This document shows, one piece after another, positions 24,073 to 32,428 of a stretch of DNA of 42,415 nt. The notes under the pieces were generated by a model. The model did not search any database. It had not been told where the DNA came from and saw only the letters and a list, made by a program, of their open reading frames with translations. The position numbers were made by a program, and so were the translations under genes. Location: NCBI GenBank assembly GCA_017461475.1, contig JAFTXX010000011.1, positions 1 to 42,415 of the forward strand, read 5' to 3'. How positions within the stretch are numbered: position 1 is the stretch's first letter; every line of letters starts with the position of its first letter. The stretch is from Clostridia bacterium (GTDB taxonomy: Bacteria; Bacillota; Clostridia; Oscillospirales; CAG-272).

Positions 24073-24074
24073 TT

Positions 24075-25334
24075 TTATTTCGCCGTTTCGTATCTGCCCA
24101 CAAACAAGAGTTCGCCGCTTGTGTTGTCGCGGATGGCAAAGTAGAACGGTCTATCAGCAATAAATTCCTTGGGGTTTTCAATAGCAATTGCTGCACATTC
24201 GTCTACCGCGATAGCGGTGACTGCCGCGGCCTCTGTGCCTTCCTCGTCAATCTTGATATATGTCTTCTGCAAAACATCGTTGACATATAGGTTGTTTCTG
24301 CCCGTGAGGTCTACCATCGCACCGAGGTCGGCTTTCTTTTCATCAAATGCGTCAACCATACCGAGCGATTTTAGAATGTCGTTCATTTGAACTTCATATT
24401 CAAGTTCAAACTGAGGTATAGAAACATGCACGGTGTCTTCGGCAAAAACTGCGTGTTCATTTAAGAACTTCTCAACGTCAAACTCGCCGTCGGCAAGCAT
24501 AAAATACATGCTGAAAGAGTAGATTTTATCCGCGAGGTAGAATGATGAGCCGTTCTTTTCGCCGCGTCTGCCGTATTCAAGACTTACGGCTTTAACCCCG
24601 TCACCCTCATAGTAGCCGTAACGGTCGGTGGAGTTCATAAAGTCTAGTTTTGAAGTCGTGCCGTCAATGTTTTTAAAGTCGCCCTCTTTGGTAGCGTATT
24701 TCTCAAACGGAGTTTCCCACGCCGCCTTGAAGTAGACCGCGTTTGCAAGCGCGAGTGCGAAGTCTCTGTGGTCTTCCGTAAATATGGAATCAATTTTGCC
24801 GTTGGTCTTTTCCTTTGCCCACGCGTTGACTTCTTCCACAGAATTTTCGCTTGTCACTTCGCGCACCTCGGCGTAGTAGAAGTCCTGCATACGCGTGCGG
24901 TAGTCGGGCAAAAATTCGCCCTTGCCGTCAAATATCGTCTGATTAAGCCAAAGCGAGTTTGCCGTGTTAAGCGAGAGTACGCCCGCATATGTCTCATATC
25001 GTGCAAGAGTTTCCTTAACCTCGGCGTTGTACGCATCAAGGTCGCTGATACCTATTGCGTCAAGTATCTGCTGCTTTGTCTCTCCTTTTGCGCCGTTTGC
25101 AAGCAGGGCAAGACACATTTTAGCAGAGTAGGGTGACACCATGCGGTTGCCGTCGCCTGCGGTCAACTTCATAAAATTGTCTGCAAAACTTGCGCCTTCG
25201 TCAGGCTCTGCAAGCGGCAATGAGCATATAAATTCCGTCGTTTCTTTCACCTCGGTTGATACAGGACTTGCGCCGCAAGCCGACAGGCAAAGCGTCAAAA
25301 GCACAAGCAATGCGATTATACGCTTATTTTTCAT
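24075..25334 (-). CDS. Serpin-family protease inhibitor, lipoprotein
   Basis: 419 aa. A lipoprotein signal ends LSAC with Cys20 as the lipidated residue, so it is exposed on the cell surface. Residues about 45-419 cover a full serpin fold, including MVSPYSAKMCLALLANGAKGET and LANAVYFKAAWETPF. The reactive-centre hinge EEGTEAAAVTA (364-374) is of the inhibitory type with small residues. Counting 14 residues from the hinge Gly366 places P1 at Cys380; the loop is about 5 residues longer than in alpha-1-antitrypsin, so the exact P1 is uncertain. The C-terminal FIADRPFYFAI is the serpin signature. Likely inhibits host or microbial proteases. The ATG overlaps the end of the DUF4349 gene. Confidence 0.93.
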   Translation of the reverse strand: MKNKRIIALLVLLTLCLSACGASPVSTEVKETTEFICSLPLAEPDEGASFADNFMKLTAGDGNRMVSPYSAKMCLALLANGAKGETKQQILDAIGISDLDAYNAEVKETLARYETYAGVLSLNTANSLWLNQTIFDGKGEFLPDYRTRMQDFYYAEVREVTSENSVEEVNAWAKEKTNGKIDSIFTEDHRDFALALANAVYFKAAWETPFEKYATKEGDFKNIDGTTSKLDFMNSTDRYGYYEGDGVKAVSLEYGRRGEKNGSSFYLADKIYSFSMYFMLADGEFDVEKFLNEHAVFAEDTVHVSIPQFELEYEVQMNDILKSLGMVDAFDEKKADLGAMVDLTGRNNLYVNDVLQKTYIKIDEEGTEAAAVTAIAVDECAAIAIENPKEFIADRPFYFAIRDNTSGELLFVGRYETAK

Positions 25335-26250
25335 CCTTATTTACCTCAGCCGCGCGAGCCTTCTTTTTCTTTGAACGCTTTACGCACACGATTACAATAA
25401 CGGTTATAACCGCAATAATCACAAGATAAGGTGCCATGAAAATAATTGCAAACAGCAGTCCCTCGAGGAATTCTGCAAACATTTCGCCCGATTCGCTTAC
25501 CGTTTCACCCAGTCTGTCGCCGAAAGTTTTGGGAGTGGGGGTAGTGTATTTTGTAACTTCGTCAAGATTGAGGTAGAAAGTAGCATATCTAACGTCGTTG
25601 TCAATCGTGTTCTTCGTATTTGTCAGCGATTCGATTTGGTACTGTACATTGCAAAGACGCTCTTCGATGTCGAGCATATCCTCAACCGTCTCTGCCTTTT
25701 CAAGCATTGCAAAAAGGCGCTCTTCCTGCACTCTGTAAGACTTCAAACGACTTTCGTTGTCGTAGTATTGCTCGGTGAAGTTTTCAACACTGTTGCGGAT
25801 GCTTGCAACGTTGTAAGACGAGCTTAAACCCGAAAGAAATGTTTCGTAGTTCTCCTGCGGAATTCTCACCGTCATTTCAAGCGAACGAAATCCCACATTG
25901 CTTAAATTATAAGCGTTTTCCGAAACGATGATACCGCCGAGAGAATTTATGGTACTGTGAAGAGTTTGGGACGCGGCATCAAAATCCTCGGCTTCAAGAG
26001 TAACATTTGATGTGTAAACAAGTTTTTCTTCCTGTCCCTCAGCGGGAGCATATTCGGTGCTTTCCATCTGAAGCGAACCCGCATCATCGGCGGTTGCCGC
26101 GTAGTAGACACCGTTTTCACTTCCGTAAGCCGAATAGAATTTTTGCTCATTGGTGGCACTTTCCGTTATGCTGTCGGTGGCAACTGCACCGCAAGCGGAA
26201 AATAAAATGCACAGTACAAGCAGCAGGGAAACCAAAGTCAGCTTTTTCAT
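25324..26250 (-). CDS. DUF4349 lipoprotein with C-terminal membrane segment
   Basis: 308 aa. The N-terminal lipobox is LFSAC (Cys20). Residues about 75-235 form the DUF4349 domain: KLVYTSNVTLEAEDFDAASQTL, then NSLGGIIVSEN, a central helical region with a long coiled coil (YDNESRLKSYRVQEERLFAM...) and YATFYLNLDEV. A transmembrane helix (about 268-293) and a basic tail end the protein. So it would be tethered at both ends on the outer face. The family has no settled role. AAGGAG precedes the ATG. The stop lies 11 nt inside the serpin gene, so the two are coupled. Confidence 0.9.
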   Translation of the reverse strand: MKKLTLVSLLLVLCILFSACGAVATDSITESATNEQKFYSAYGSENGVYYAATADDAGSLQMESTEYAPAEGQEEKLVYTSNVTLEAEDFDAASQTLHSTINSLGGIIVSENAYNLSNVGFRSLEMTVRIPQENYETFLSGLSSSYNVASIRNSVENFTEQYYDNESRLKSYRVQEERLFAMLEKAETVEDMLDIEERLCNVQYQIESLTNTKNTIDNDVRYATFYLNLDEVTKYTTPTPKTFGDRLGETVSESGEMFAEFLEGLLFAIIFMAPYLVIIAVITVIVIVCVKRSKKKKARAAEVNKDEK

Positions 26251-26262
26251 GGTGAATTCTCC

Positions 26263-26670
26263 TTATTTCTTAAATATCAGAAACTTTGAGAGAACATAAT
26301 TAAATATGACAACAAAAACCGCAATGGCAATTTTAACGACCCAGTCGTTAAAATGCAGCATGTCTACAAACAGCGCAAAACCGCCTATCTCAATAAGACC
26401 CGACGCGGCTCTTGCGCCGAAGAACGTCAAAAACTCACGCGCGATGTGTTCGTTTGTCGTTCCTCTAAAGACGCAAAATTTGTTTGTTACAAAAGCAAAC
26501 AACACCGATACAAGCCATGCAATGGTCTGCGACACGGTAAGAAGAGAGTCCTCACCGAAAATCACACTTGAGCAAAGCCAATATGTGATGTAGTTTACCA
26601 CGGTTGTCATAACACCGAAAAACAGATATGTTATCTGCTCACGGTATTTTTTAAAAAGTTCTCCAATCAT
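26263..26670 (-). CDS. GtrA-family membrane protein
   Basis: 135 aa from ATG 26670. An ATG two codons upstream (26676) is only 1 nt from the AGGTG ribosome binding site, so the inner ATG (7 nt) is favoured. Four transmembrane segments in the GtrA/DPMS arrangement: YLFFGVMTTVVNYITYWL, then TIAWLVSVLFAFVTNKFCVF, then a third and a fourth ending NYVLSKFLIFKK. GtrA proteins help flip or present polyprenyl-linked sugars. It opens a leftward unit with the DUF4349 and serpin genes. No convincing promoter is visible; repeat R4 starts 50 bp upstream. Confidence 0.9.
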   Translation of the reverse strand: MIGELFKKYREQITYLFFGVMTTVVNYITYWLCSSVIFGEDSLLTVSQTIAWLVSVLFAFVTNKFCVFRGTTNEHIAREFLTFFGARAASGLIEIGGFALFVDMLHFNDWVVKIAIAVFVVIFNYVLSKFLIFKK

Positions 26671-26720
26671 TTCCATTCACCTGTTTGTCGATATAATTTT
26701 AAAAAATCCTCATGTTGCTG

Positions 26721-26931
26721 AGGTAAATTAATGTTTATGAGAAGTAGACAAACATCTCCCCGCAAGATCCTTCACTCCGCTACGCTCCGTTCGAGGATGA
26801 CAAGCGGGGGTTGTCGCAGTGCGATAAAATAAGCATTTTTCAGCACTTTGCTCAAACCCGCCCTTGTCATCCTTGAGCGTAAGCGAAGGATCTCGGGCGG
26901 AGATGATAGTTACATAAACATTAAGTTACCT
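26721..26931. repeat. MITE-like inverted-repeat element, copy R4 (inverted orientation)
   Basis: 211 bp. Tips AGGTAAATTAATGTTTA (26721-26737) and TAAACATTAAGTTACCT (26915-26931). The two core hairpins are present in the opposite order to R1 and R5, so the element is inserted in the other direction. Its right tip overlaps the end of the RNase M5-like gene and supplies the stop codon and part of the last sense codon. It fills the gap to the gtrA-like gene. Confidence 0.85.
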
Positions 26932-27498
26932 ATCCGCCATCTCTTCAAATTCGTCAAGCGAAGAGATTATATTCAGCGCATCGAGGAGTGCGTTTGCCGT
27001 CATGCCGCCCGGCAGACCGTACCGCGCCGCTAAAGCGTCGCGCTTTGCCGCGCTGTTTTCACCGCCCGAAAGACCGTGCATGTAAAAATCACGCTTGGTA
27101 ATCGGTTCTTTTTCAATTGCCGACGCGCTCTCATATTTTCTGAACAAATCGCGCAAAATACCCGCGTCGATGCCCTCAACGCCGAGAGTTCCTTCTTTCG
27201 AACCTTCTTTTTTGCGTTTTTCCTTGCCCATGATTTTCGGAATGTAAAGGTTTATCACCTTGTCAGGCGGGAGAAAACTCTTGATGTGCGAGCGTATAAC
27301 CTTGCCCGCGCCGTCACTGTCACAGAGCAGAATAACTCCGTTTTGGCACAGTCGCTTTATCAGCGCCTTTTTCTCCTCGCTGTTGAAAATACCGAAACCG
27401 CCGGTTGTAATAATTCTCGCGTCGATAATCGAGTCGAGTTTTATCTTGTCGTACTTGCCCTCGACGATAACGGGCAGAGATATCTTTATCTTTTCCAT
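26926..27498 (-). CDS. RNase M5-like toprim protein (DUF4093)
   Basis: 190 aa from ATG 27498, one base after the holA stop. The Toprim domain is visible: the catalytic Glu13 in IVEGKYDKIKL and the metal site Asp60-x-Asp62 in LLCDSDGAGKVIRSHI. VEGIDAGILRDLF in the middle parallels the RnmV pattern. The remaining C-terminal part matches the DUF4093 region of clostridial RNase M5-like proteins. RNase M5 matures 5S rRNA. A dedicated RnmV is the likeliest role, but no test is possible here. The last codons and the stop lie within the tip of repeat R4, so the native C-terminus may have been altered by the insertion. Confidence 0.85.
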   Translation of the reverse strand: MEKIKISLPVIVEGKYDKIKLDSIIDARIITTGGFGIFNSEEKKALIKRLCQNGVILLCDSDGAGKVIRSHIKSFLPPDKVINLYIPKIMGKEKRKKEGSKEGTLGVEGIDAGILRDLFRKYESASAIEKEPITKRDFYMHGLSGGENSAAKRDALAARYGLPGGMTANALLDALNIISSLDEFEEMADR

Positions 27499-27499
27499 T

Positions 27500-28543
27500 T
27501 TACCGCCCCTTTGCCGCCTCGCAAACAAGCGATTTCAGTCTGTCATAGTTCGATGTTTCACTCTTGATTTTAAGGTCATTGTCGCGGCAAAGTTCAAGCA
27601 TGTAACTTAACTTCCTGAGTGTCGTACCCCTTGCCGCATTTGCGTATATCGACGCGCGGTACTCGTTCATTTTCAGCTTTTTCGCAAGGTCTGCCATTGA
27701 AACGCCGCTGTCAAGCGCCGCCTTTACTCTGTAAAGGTCGATGTATGTGCTGTAAATTCCCGCAAAAGCAATAGCAGGGCGGATGTGCTTTTCTTCCATC
27801 AGGTGCAAAATGCCGAGTGCCACGTCTGTCTTGCCCGCAAGCACCGCGTTTGACAGTGCAAACGGTTCAACCTCGCGAGTTTCGCAACATACATTTTTGA
27901 TGTCGTCTTTTGTCACCGTGTCGCGCCCGCTTGCGTGCATGTAAGCACAGAGCTTGTCAATTTCTCCCGCCATCGTCATCATGTCGGAAGAACATTGTTC
28001 GATAAGCTGATAAACTGCGGGTGTCTCAATGCTGAGCGAGTCTTTTGAAAAATGTTTCGCCGCCCATACCGCAAGGTCTCTCTGTGACGCCTTCGGAAGA
28101 TATGCGCATTTTGCCACGGCGTTTAACTTTTTGTACAGTGCCGATGGTTTTGTAATCTTTGAACCCTTTGACGCACCGTAGTCAAGCGCTCCGCATGCCA
28201 CATTCATCAGTACAACTGCATAGTCATAACTCTTCGCCGCTTCAAAAAAGTCAAGCAATGCCTCTGTTTCTGCCGCTTTTAACTCTGAAAAATTAAACTC
28301 TGTGAGTTCAATAAGTTTTTTGTCCTCGCCGATAGGCGGCGTCGCAAGCGCGTCCATGAGACCGTCTTCGGTGACCTCTTTTGAGGTGAAAATTGTATGG
28401 TTAAAAAGAGCATACGGCGAGTCGCCGAGTACACTCTCACGGATTTTTGAAGCGTAAAAACGCTTTAAATAATCCTCTTCGCCGAACAGTATGTATACAC
28501 CGTTCGGGTCTTTGTATTCTTTTTTGATTTCGACCTCAGCCAA
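27500..28543 (-). CDS. holA: DNA polymerase III subunit delta
   Basis: 347 aa, TTG start with GAGGTTG about 8 nt upstream. HolA opens the sliding clamp as part of the clamp loader. The N-terminal domain (VYILFGEEDYLKRFYASKI, 16-34) is the family start; the central helical part (AVYQLIEQCSSDMMTMAGEIDKLCAY) and the C-terminal collar motif (VEPFALSNAVLAGKTDVALGIL) are conserved. Length is typical. It lies between the DUF1934 gene and the RNase M5-like gene in one operon, with 9-nt and 1-nt gaps. Confidence 0.95.
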   Translation of the reverse strand: MAEVEIKKEYKDPNGVYILFGEEDYLKRFYASKIRESVLGDSPYALFNHTIFTSKEVTEDGLMDALATPPIGEDKKLIELTEFNFSELKAAETEALLDFFEAAKSYDYAVVLMNVACGALDYGASKGSKITKPSALYKKLNAVAKCAYLPKASQRDLAVWAAKHFSKDSLSIETPAVYQLIEQCSSDMMTMAGEIDKLCAYMHASGRDTVTKDDIKNVCCETREVEPFALSNAVLAGKTDVALGILHLMEEKHIRPAIAFAGIYSTYIDLYRVKAALDSGVSMADLAKKLKMNEYRASIYANAARGTTLRKLSYMLELCRDNDLKIKSETSNYDRLKSLVCEAAKGR

Positions 28544-28552
28544 TTTTCAACC

Positions 28553-29032
28553 TCATAAAAGACTTATTGTAATGATTGTTTTCTCGGCAAGAACGCCGTT
28601 CATTTCGACCGTATATTCGGCGTGCATACTGCCGCCGTCGTAGCTTAATGAATTCTCAAGCGAAAGCGTATTCACACAAAGTTCAATGGGGAAGTACGGT
28701 GTCTGATACACGCACATATGTCTGCGTCCTTCCTCAAATACAAGCATGGTGGACACCGCACCCTCGCGCAAAATGCTTACAAGCGTAGGTTCTTTTTTGT
28801 CAAAAATGACCTTTGTTTTTGACCCTTCAAGTCCCGTGATTTCGGACTCCTCATACTCAATTTCGATTTTAGAGCCTTTTTCCGCAACCGTACACTCGGT
28901 AGTCAGCGTAGTGGTCTCGCCCTTTTCCTCGTCAAACTCGCACGCATTGGCGACCGAATTTTTCTTTTCCTCAAATTGAATTACTTTCGATATTATTCTT
29001 GCTTTTGCAAATCTTTTTTTAATGCTTTTCAT
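28553..29032 (-). CDS. DUF1934 (YwiB-like) beta-barrel protein
   Basis: 159 aa from ATG 29032; a TTG four codons upstream overlaps the weak GGGA ribosome binding site. The core IEIEYEESEITGLEGSKTKV with GAVSTMLVFEEGRRHMCVYQTPY is the DUF1934 hallmark, a small calycin-like barrel found across Firmicutes. The function is not known. First gene of the operon with holA and the RNase M5-like gene. The basic N-terminus (KSIKKRFAKAR) is unusual but may be real. Confidence 0.88.
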   Translation of the reverse strand: MKSIKKRFAKARIISKVIQFEEKKNSVANACEFDEEKGETTTLTTECTVAEKGSKIEIEYEESEITGLEGSKTKVIFDKKEPTLVSILREGAVSTMLVFEEGRRHMCVYQTPYFPIELCVNTLSLENSLSYDGGSMHAEYTVEMNGVLAEKTIITISLL

Positions 29033-29062
29033 ATCTTGTCCCAATAATAATAGTATTGATAT

Positions 29063-29091
29063 ATTGTAACATTTTAAATATACAAAGTCAA
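29063..29091 (-). promoter_or_regulatory. Promoter of the DUF1934-holA operon
   Basis: Minus strand: -35 TTGACT (29091-29086), 17-bp spacer, extended -10 TGTTACAAT (hexamer 29068-29063). It ends 16 bp before repeat R5. Confidence 0.65.
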
Positions 29092-29106
29092 TAACGCCAA
29101 TAAGGA

Positions 29107-29313
29107 GATAAATTAATGTTTATGTCACAAACATCTCCGCCCGAGATCCTTCGCTGACGCTCAAGGATGACAAGGGCGGGAGTTAGCATAGTGCTAAAAA
29201 ATCTTTATTTTATCGCATTGCAACACCCCCGCTTGTCATCCTCGAACGGAGCGTAGCGAAGTGAAGGATCTTGCGGGGAGATGTTTGTCTATTCACATAA
29301 ACATTAATTTACG
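29107..29313. repeat. MITE-like inverted-repeat element, copy R5
   Basis: 207 bp. Tips GATAAATTAATGTTTA (29107-29122) and its inverse ending 29311. The left hairpin and linker are nearly identical to R1, including the small TTAGCA-TAG-TGCTAA hairpin in the linker. The right hairpin is the simple form, without the nested cassette of R1. It lies between the DUF1934 promoter and the small SleB-like gene, 9 bp before the latter's ATG. Confidence 0.88.
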
Positions 29314-29321
29314 CCACAAAA

Positions 29322-29669
29322 ATGAAACAAAAACTCATATTTTTCACACTGCTTGTCCTGCTTTCTATCCGCACATTTGCCGCCGACATTACTTGCACCG
29401 ACCTTGCAAAGGCAATCGCCGCCGAAATGGGCGACGAACCCTTCGTAGTGCGCGTGGTCTACGGCGAAATGTTGATTAACCGTCTGTCGGAAGAACCATT
29501 GCCAAAGTCAAGCGCAACACCTACCGACAGCGACATGCGCGCCGCCGCGGCGGCGCTTAGCGGAATAGATTTCAGCGGCGGCGCACTCAATGTGCAAAAA
29601 CTCGATAAAAAAAGCATACCGCCCGTGCTTTCGGGCGGCATACGTCTGTATAATTGGTACTTCTACTAA
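29322..29669 (+). CDS. Small secreted protein, degenerate SleB/Hydrolase_2-like
   Basis: 115 aa. A signal peptide (about 1-20, LIFFTLLVLLSIRTFAA) is clear. The mature part follows the order of a cell-wall hydrolase SleB domain: AKAIAAEMGDEP (for YAEARGEP, with the likely catalytic Glu), VVRVVYGEMLINRL (VAVAAVILNRV), MRAAAAALSGIDFSGGALN (RAALSGxDPTGGAL) and a final aromatic stretch. The central segment that normally contains the QF/FS region is missing, so this is a shortened domain that may be inactive. No ribosome binding site is obvious; the ATG follows repeat R5 closely. The stop overlaps the rnr stop by 3 nt. Similarity is by eye. Confidence 0.55.
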   Translation: MKQKLIFFTLLVLLSIRTFAADITCTDLAKAIAAEMGDEPFVVRVVYGEMLINRLSEEPLPKSSATPTDSDMRAAAAALSGIDFSGGALNVQKLDKKSIPPVLSGGIRLYNWYFY

Positions 29670-31741
29670 GCCTTGACAGGCTCCATATAAATTCTTCTGC
29701 GTAAAACATTTGCGTCGGTGATTTTTATGCGCAAAGGCTGACCGAGTTTGTACTGCTCGTCACCCCGCCCCAGCGTCAGTGTCTCTTCACGAAACTTGAA
29801 CCCGTTGCCGAGTACCTCTATCGGAATAAACCCTTCGCATGTGTTTTCAAGTTCGCAGAAAAGGCCGAACGATGTCACCGAACTTATCACTGCGTCAAAC
29901 TCTTTGCCGACTTCTTTTTCCATGAAAATAACCTTGTAAAGGTCCTCGATGTCACGTTCCGCGGTCATGGCTTTCAGCTCATTGTCGCTCGACGCGGCGG
30001 CGCTTTCTGCGGCGAATTTTGTGTAACGTTTAATTGCCGCCTCCTCGCCGTTTAGCATTGCATATTTGAGTATGCGGTGTACGGTGAGGTCGGGGTAACG
30101 TCGTATGGGGGAAGTGAAGTGGCAGTAGTACGAAAGACCGAGTCCAAAGTGGTCGTCGCGCGTCTCGCTGTACTTCGCTTTCATCTGTGCGCGAAGTGTA
30201 AGACGGGAAATGACATTTTCCATGCCTTTCTCCGCGGCTTCTTTGATTATCGGTTCAAACGCGGCGGTGGTCAGCTTCTTCGCCCTCAGCGAAACGGTTG
30301 ACAGCCCCGCGTTGTGTACATAACTTTTGTATGCTTCGAGTTTTTCCTCACTTGGCGCTTCATGCACGCGGAAAACCGAGGGCAGAGAACGCGCACACAT
30401 ATATCGTGCCACCGCTTCGTTTGCAGTCAGCATAAATTGTTCTATCATCTTTTCTGCGTCGCCACGCTCGCGCTTGACAATGTCGACAGGTCTGCCGTCC
30501 TCGTCAAGTACAAACCGAGCCTCTGCGCTTTCCAGCTCAAGCACTCCGCGCGACTTTGCACGGTTTGCGAGAATTTCGTAGAGCGGATACATTGCGGTAA
30601 GTGTTTTGTACACTGCTTTGTACTTTCTGTAAAACTTCGATTTTGACTTGTTCAAAAACAAGTCGTTGACCTCGCTGTACACACCGCGAACTTTGGAGCG
30701 GATTATGGTGTTTTTTACTTCGCAGCCGATAATTTCGCCCTGCTTGCTCATCTCAATTATCGCGGAAAGCGCGTATTTGTCGGTGTCAGCGTTCAGCGAG
30801 CAAGCACCGTTTGAAAGGCATTTCGGCAGCATCGGCACAACCTTGTCAGTAAAGTACACGCTTGTACCTCTTGCAAACGCCTCTTTGTCGGTCGGCGTTC
30901 CGTAGCGGACATAGTGCGACACATCCGCAATGTGAACGCCGAGAACATAACCGCTTTTTGTTACGTCAAGCGAAATAGCGTCGTCAAGGTCTTTAGCATC
31001 TGCGCCGTCAATGGTAAAAATAATCTTGTCGCGCAGGTCAAGTCTGCCGCTTTCGCTTATCGGCTCTTTTGCCGCTTCTTCTGCACAGCGAACCGCTTCA
31101 AGCGGAAACTCTGTTCTGATACCGTGTTCATAAAGCACGGACTCATAGTTTGCACCGAGCGAAAATGTCTTGCCGAGGTCGCGCACTATCTCGCCTTTCG
31201 GCGGACGCGGCCCCTTGCCGTAGTCGAGCAGTTTTACTTCGACCTTGTTACCTATATCGATGTCCTTTATGTCATCGATCTCCGCTTCAAGACCTAGTTT
31301 CGGATCGTCGGGCACGACGCGGTAAGGAGAAAAACTGCGTCCGAGCAGTCGCGTGTCAAGTATCAGCGTGCCGCAAAATCCTTTGCAACCGCGCTCCAGA
31401 ATTTCAATAACCTCGCCCTCGGCGTGGAACTTGTCCCCTGTGTTTTTTAGCTCGCGCTTTCTGACAAGGATAGCAACGCGGTCGCCCGTGAACGCACCGC
31501 CGCAAAAGCGCGCGGGGATGAAAATGTCCGTCGAAAGGTTAAAACTCTCGTCAGCCGTAACAAAGCCGAATCCGCGCTCAGTTCCGCTGAATTTCCCCTC
31601 AATACGAACGGTGTCGTCATACCCTTTTTTAAAACTTTCGTATGACGGCGGGGAAGAGTGCCGTTTTTTATTCTTATTGTTTTTTGCAAATCTTTTTGCC
31701 GTCTTGCTTTTTGCAAACGTCGTTTTCTTGTTCTTTCTCAT
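29666..31741 (-). CDS. rnr: Ribonuclease R
   Basis: 691 aa from ATG 31741; a longer frame upstream lies inside a terminator. The N-terminus is very basic (about 30 Lys/Arg-rich residues). Cold-shock OB domains follow, with GFGFVTADE at about 58-66. The RNB catalytic centre is TIDGADAKDLDDAISL (243-258) with the conserved aspartates. The C-terminal S1 domain (about 610-680) includes FDAVISSVTSFGLFCELENTCEGFIP. It is a processive 3'-5' exoribonuclease for structured RNA. It follows secG with a terminator-type hairpin between. The ribosome binding site (AGAG) is weak. Confidence 0.95.
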   Translation of the reverse strand: MRKNKKTTFAKSKTAKRFAKNNKNKKRHSSPPSYESFKKGYDDTVRIEGKFSGTERGFGFVTADESFNLSTDIFIPARFCGGAFTGDRVAILVRKRELKNTGDKFHAEGEVIEILERGCKGFCGTLILDTRLLGRSFSPYRVVPDDPKLGLEAEIDDIKDIDIGNKVEVKLLDYGKGPRPPKGEIVRDLGKTFSLGANYESVLYEHGIRTEFPLEAVRCAEEAAKEPISESGRLDLRDKIIFTIDGADAKDLDDAISLDVTKSGYVLGVHIADVSHYVRYGTPTDKEAFARGTSVYFTDKVVPMLPKCLSNGACSLNADTDKYALSAIIEMSKQGEIIGCEVKNTIIRSKVRGVYSEVNDLFLNKSKSKFYRKYKAVYKTLTAMYPLYEILANRAKSRGVLELESAEARFVLDEDGRPVDIVKRERGDAEKMIEQFMLTANEAVARYMCARSLPSVFRVHEAPSEEKLEAYKSYVHNAGLSTVSLRAKKLTTAAFEPIIKEAAEKGMENVISRLTLRAQMKAKYSETRDDHFGLGLSYYCHFTSPIRRYPDLTVHRILKYAMLNGEEAAIKRYTKFAAESAAASSDNELKAMTAERDIEDLYKVIFMEKEVGKEFDAVISSVTSFGLFCELENTCEGFIPIEVLGNGFKFREETLTLGRGDEQYKLGQPLRIKITDANVLRRRIYMEPVKA

Positions 31742-31756
31742 ATTAATCTCTTGTGT

Positions 31757-31797
31757 AATAAAAAATCCGCTTTTAGTATAAACCAAAAGCGGATTTT
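31757..31797 (-). terminator. Terminator between secG and rnr
   Basis: A 13-bp perfect stem, AAAATCCGCTTTT (31762-31774) with its complement (31785-31797), 10-nt loop, followed on the minus strand by TTTTTTATT. Any secG-rnr read-through would have to pass it. Confidence 0.8.
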
Positions 31798-31810
31798 AAA
31801 ACCGTTTAAA

Positions 31811-32266
31811 TTACTCTGCAACTGCGGCAGTGGTTTCTGCAACAGTTTCTTCAGCAGTTTCAGCTGCGGTTTCCTCTGCGGTCTCAACAACAGTCTCAAC
31901 AACAGTTTCTTCTGCGGTGTCTGCTACGGTCTCATCTGCAGTCTCGTCAGCGGTTTCCTCAGCGTGGTCATGAACATGCTCGGTTGTGGTAACTGCATCA
32001 TCAACAACATTATCAGAACTAAAGTCTGCATCGGTGAGGAATGTGATGAGAATAACAACTACAAACACGATTGCGATAACGGTGGTTGCCTTGTCGAGAA
32101 CCTTGTCAATGGTCTTGCCTTTTTCCTTGCCAAAGAAGGTGTCAGCGCCGCCGGAAATACTTCCCGAAAGACCCTTCTGCTTGCCCTGCTGCATGATAAC
32201 AGCAACTACGAGGAAAAGTGCACAAAGTAAAAGAATAATGCCAAGTACGATTTCAGTGATGGTCAT
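31811..32266 (-). CDS. secG: SecG preprotein translocase subunit with long acidic repetitive tail
   Basis: 151 aa from ATG 32266 (GGAGGAT upstream). Residues 1-78 are a normal SecG: two transmembrane helices (about 5-24 and 61-78) around the conserved LVVAVIMQQGKQKGLSGSISGGAD-type loop with FFGKEKG. SecG assists SecYE in protein export. Residues about 79-151 are an extra tail: a short HVHDH segment and then roughly six imperfect units built on A-E-E-T-x-x-E-T, containing almost only Ala, Glu, Thr and Val. Typical SecG is 70-80 aa. The tail is not a frameshift, as the frame and codon style continue. On standard topology it would lie outside the membrane on the side of the C-terminus. Confidence 0.92.
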   Translation of the reverse strand: MTITEIVLGIILLLCALFLVVAVIMQQGKQKGLSGSISGGADTFFGKEKGKTIDKVLDKATTVIAIVFVVVILITFLTDADFSSDNVVDDAVTTTEHVHDHAEETADETADETVADTAEETVVETVVETAEETAAETAEETVAETTAAVAE

Positions 32267-32328
32267 AAGTAATCTATCCTCCGATATTTTATACAAATGT
32301 CAAAGCGCATTTTCGCAATGCGGATTTT

Positions 32329-32357
32329 ATTTTATCACATCAAATCGAAAAAAGCAA
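32329..32357 (-). promoter_or_regulatory. Promoter of secG
   Basis: Minus strand: -35 TTGCTT (32357-32352), 17-bp spacer, extended -10 TGATAAAAT (hexamer 32334-32329). The leader is about 55 nt. Confidence 0.6.
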
Positions 32358-32428
32358 TACAATTTTCAAAAATAAATAAAAAATTGAATTTTTACAAAAA
32401 TATTACACAAAGCAAATTGTTTTTGGTA

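Noticed and set aside
29045-29106. smpB or ssrA (tmRNA) expected near secG-rnr
   Set aside because: Many Firmicutes place them next to rnr, but the sequences flanking rnr here hold only a terminator, the SleB-like gene and repeat R5.
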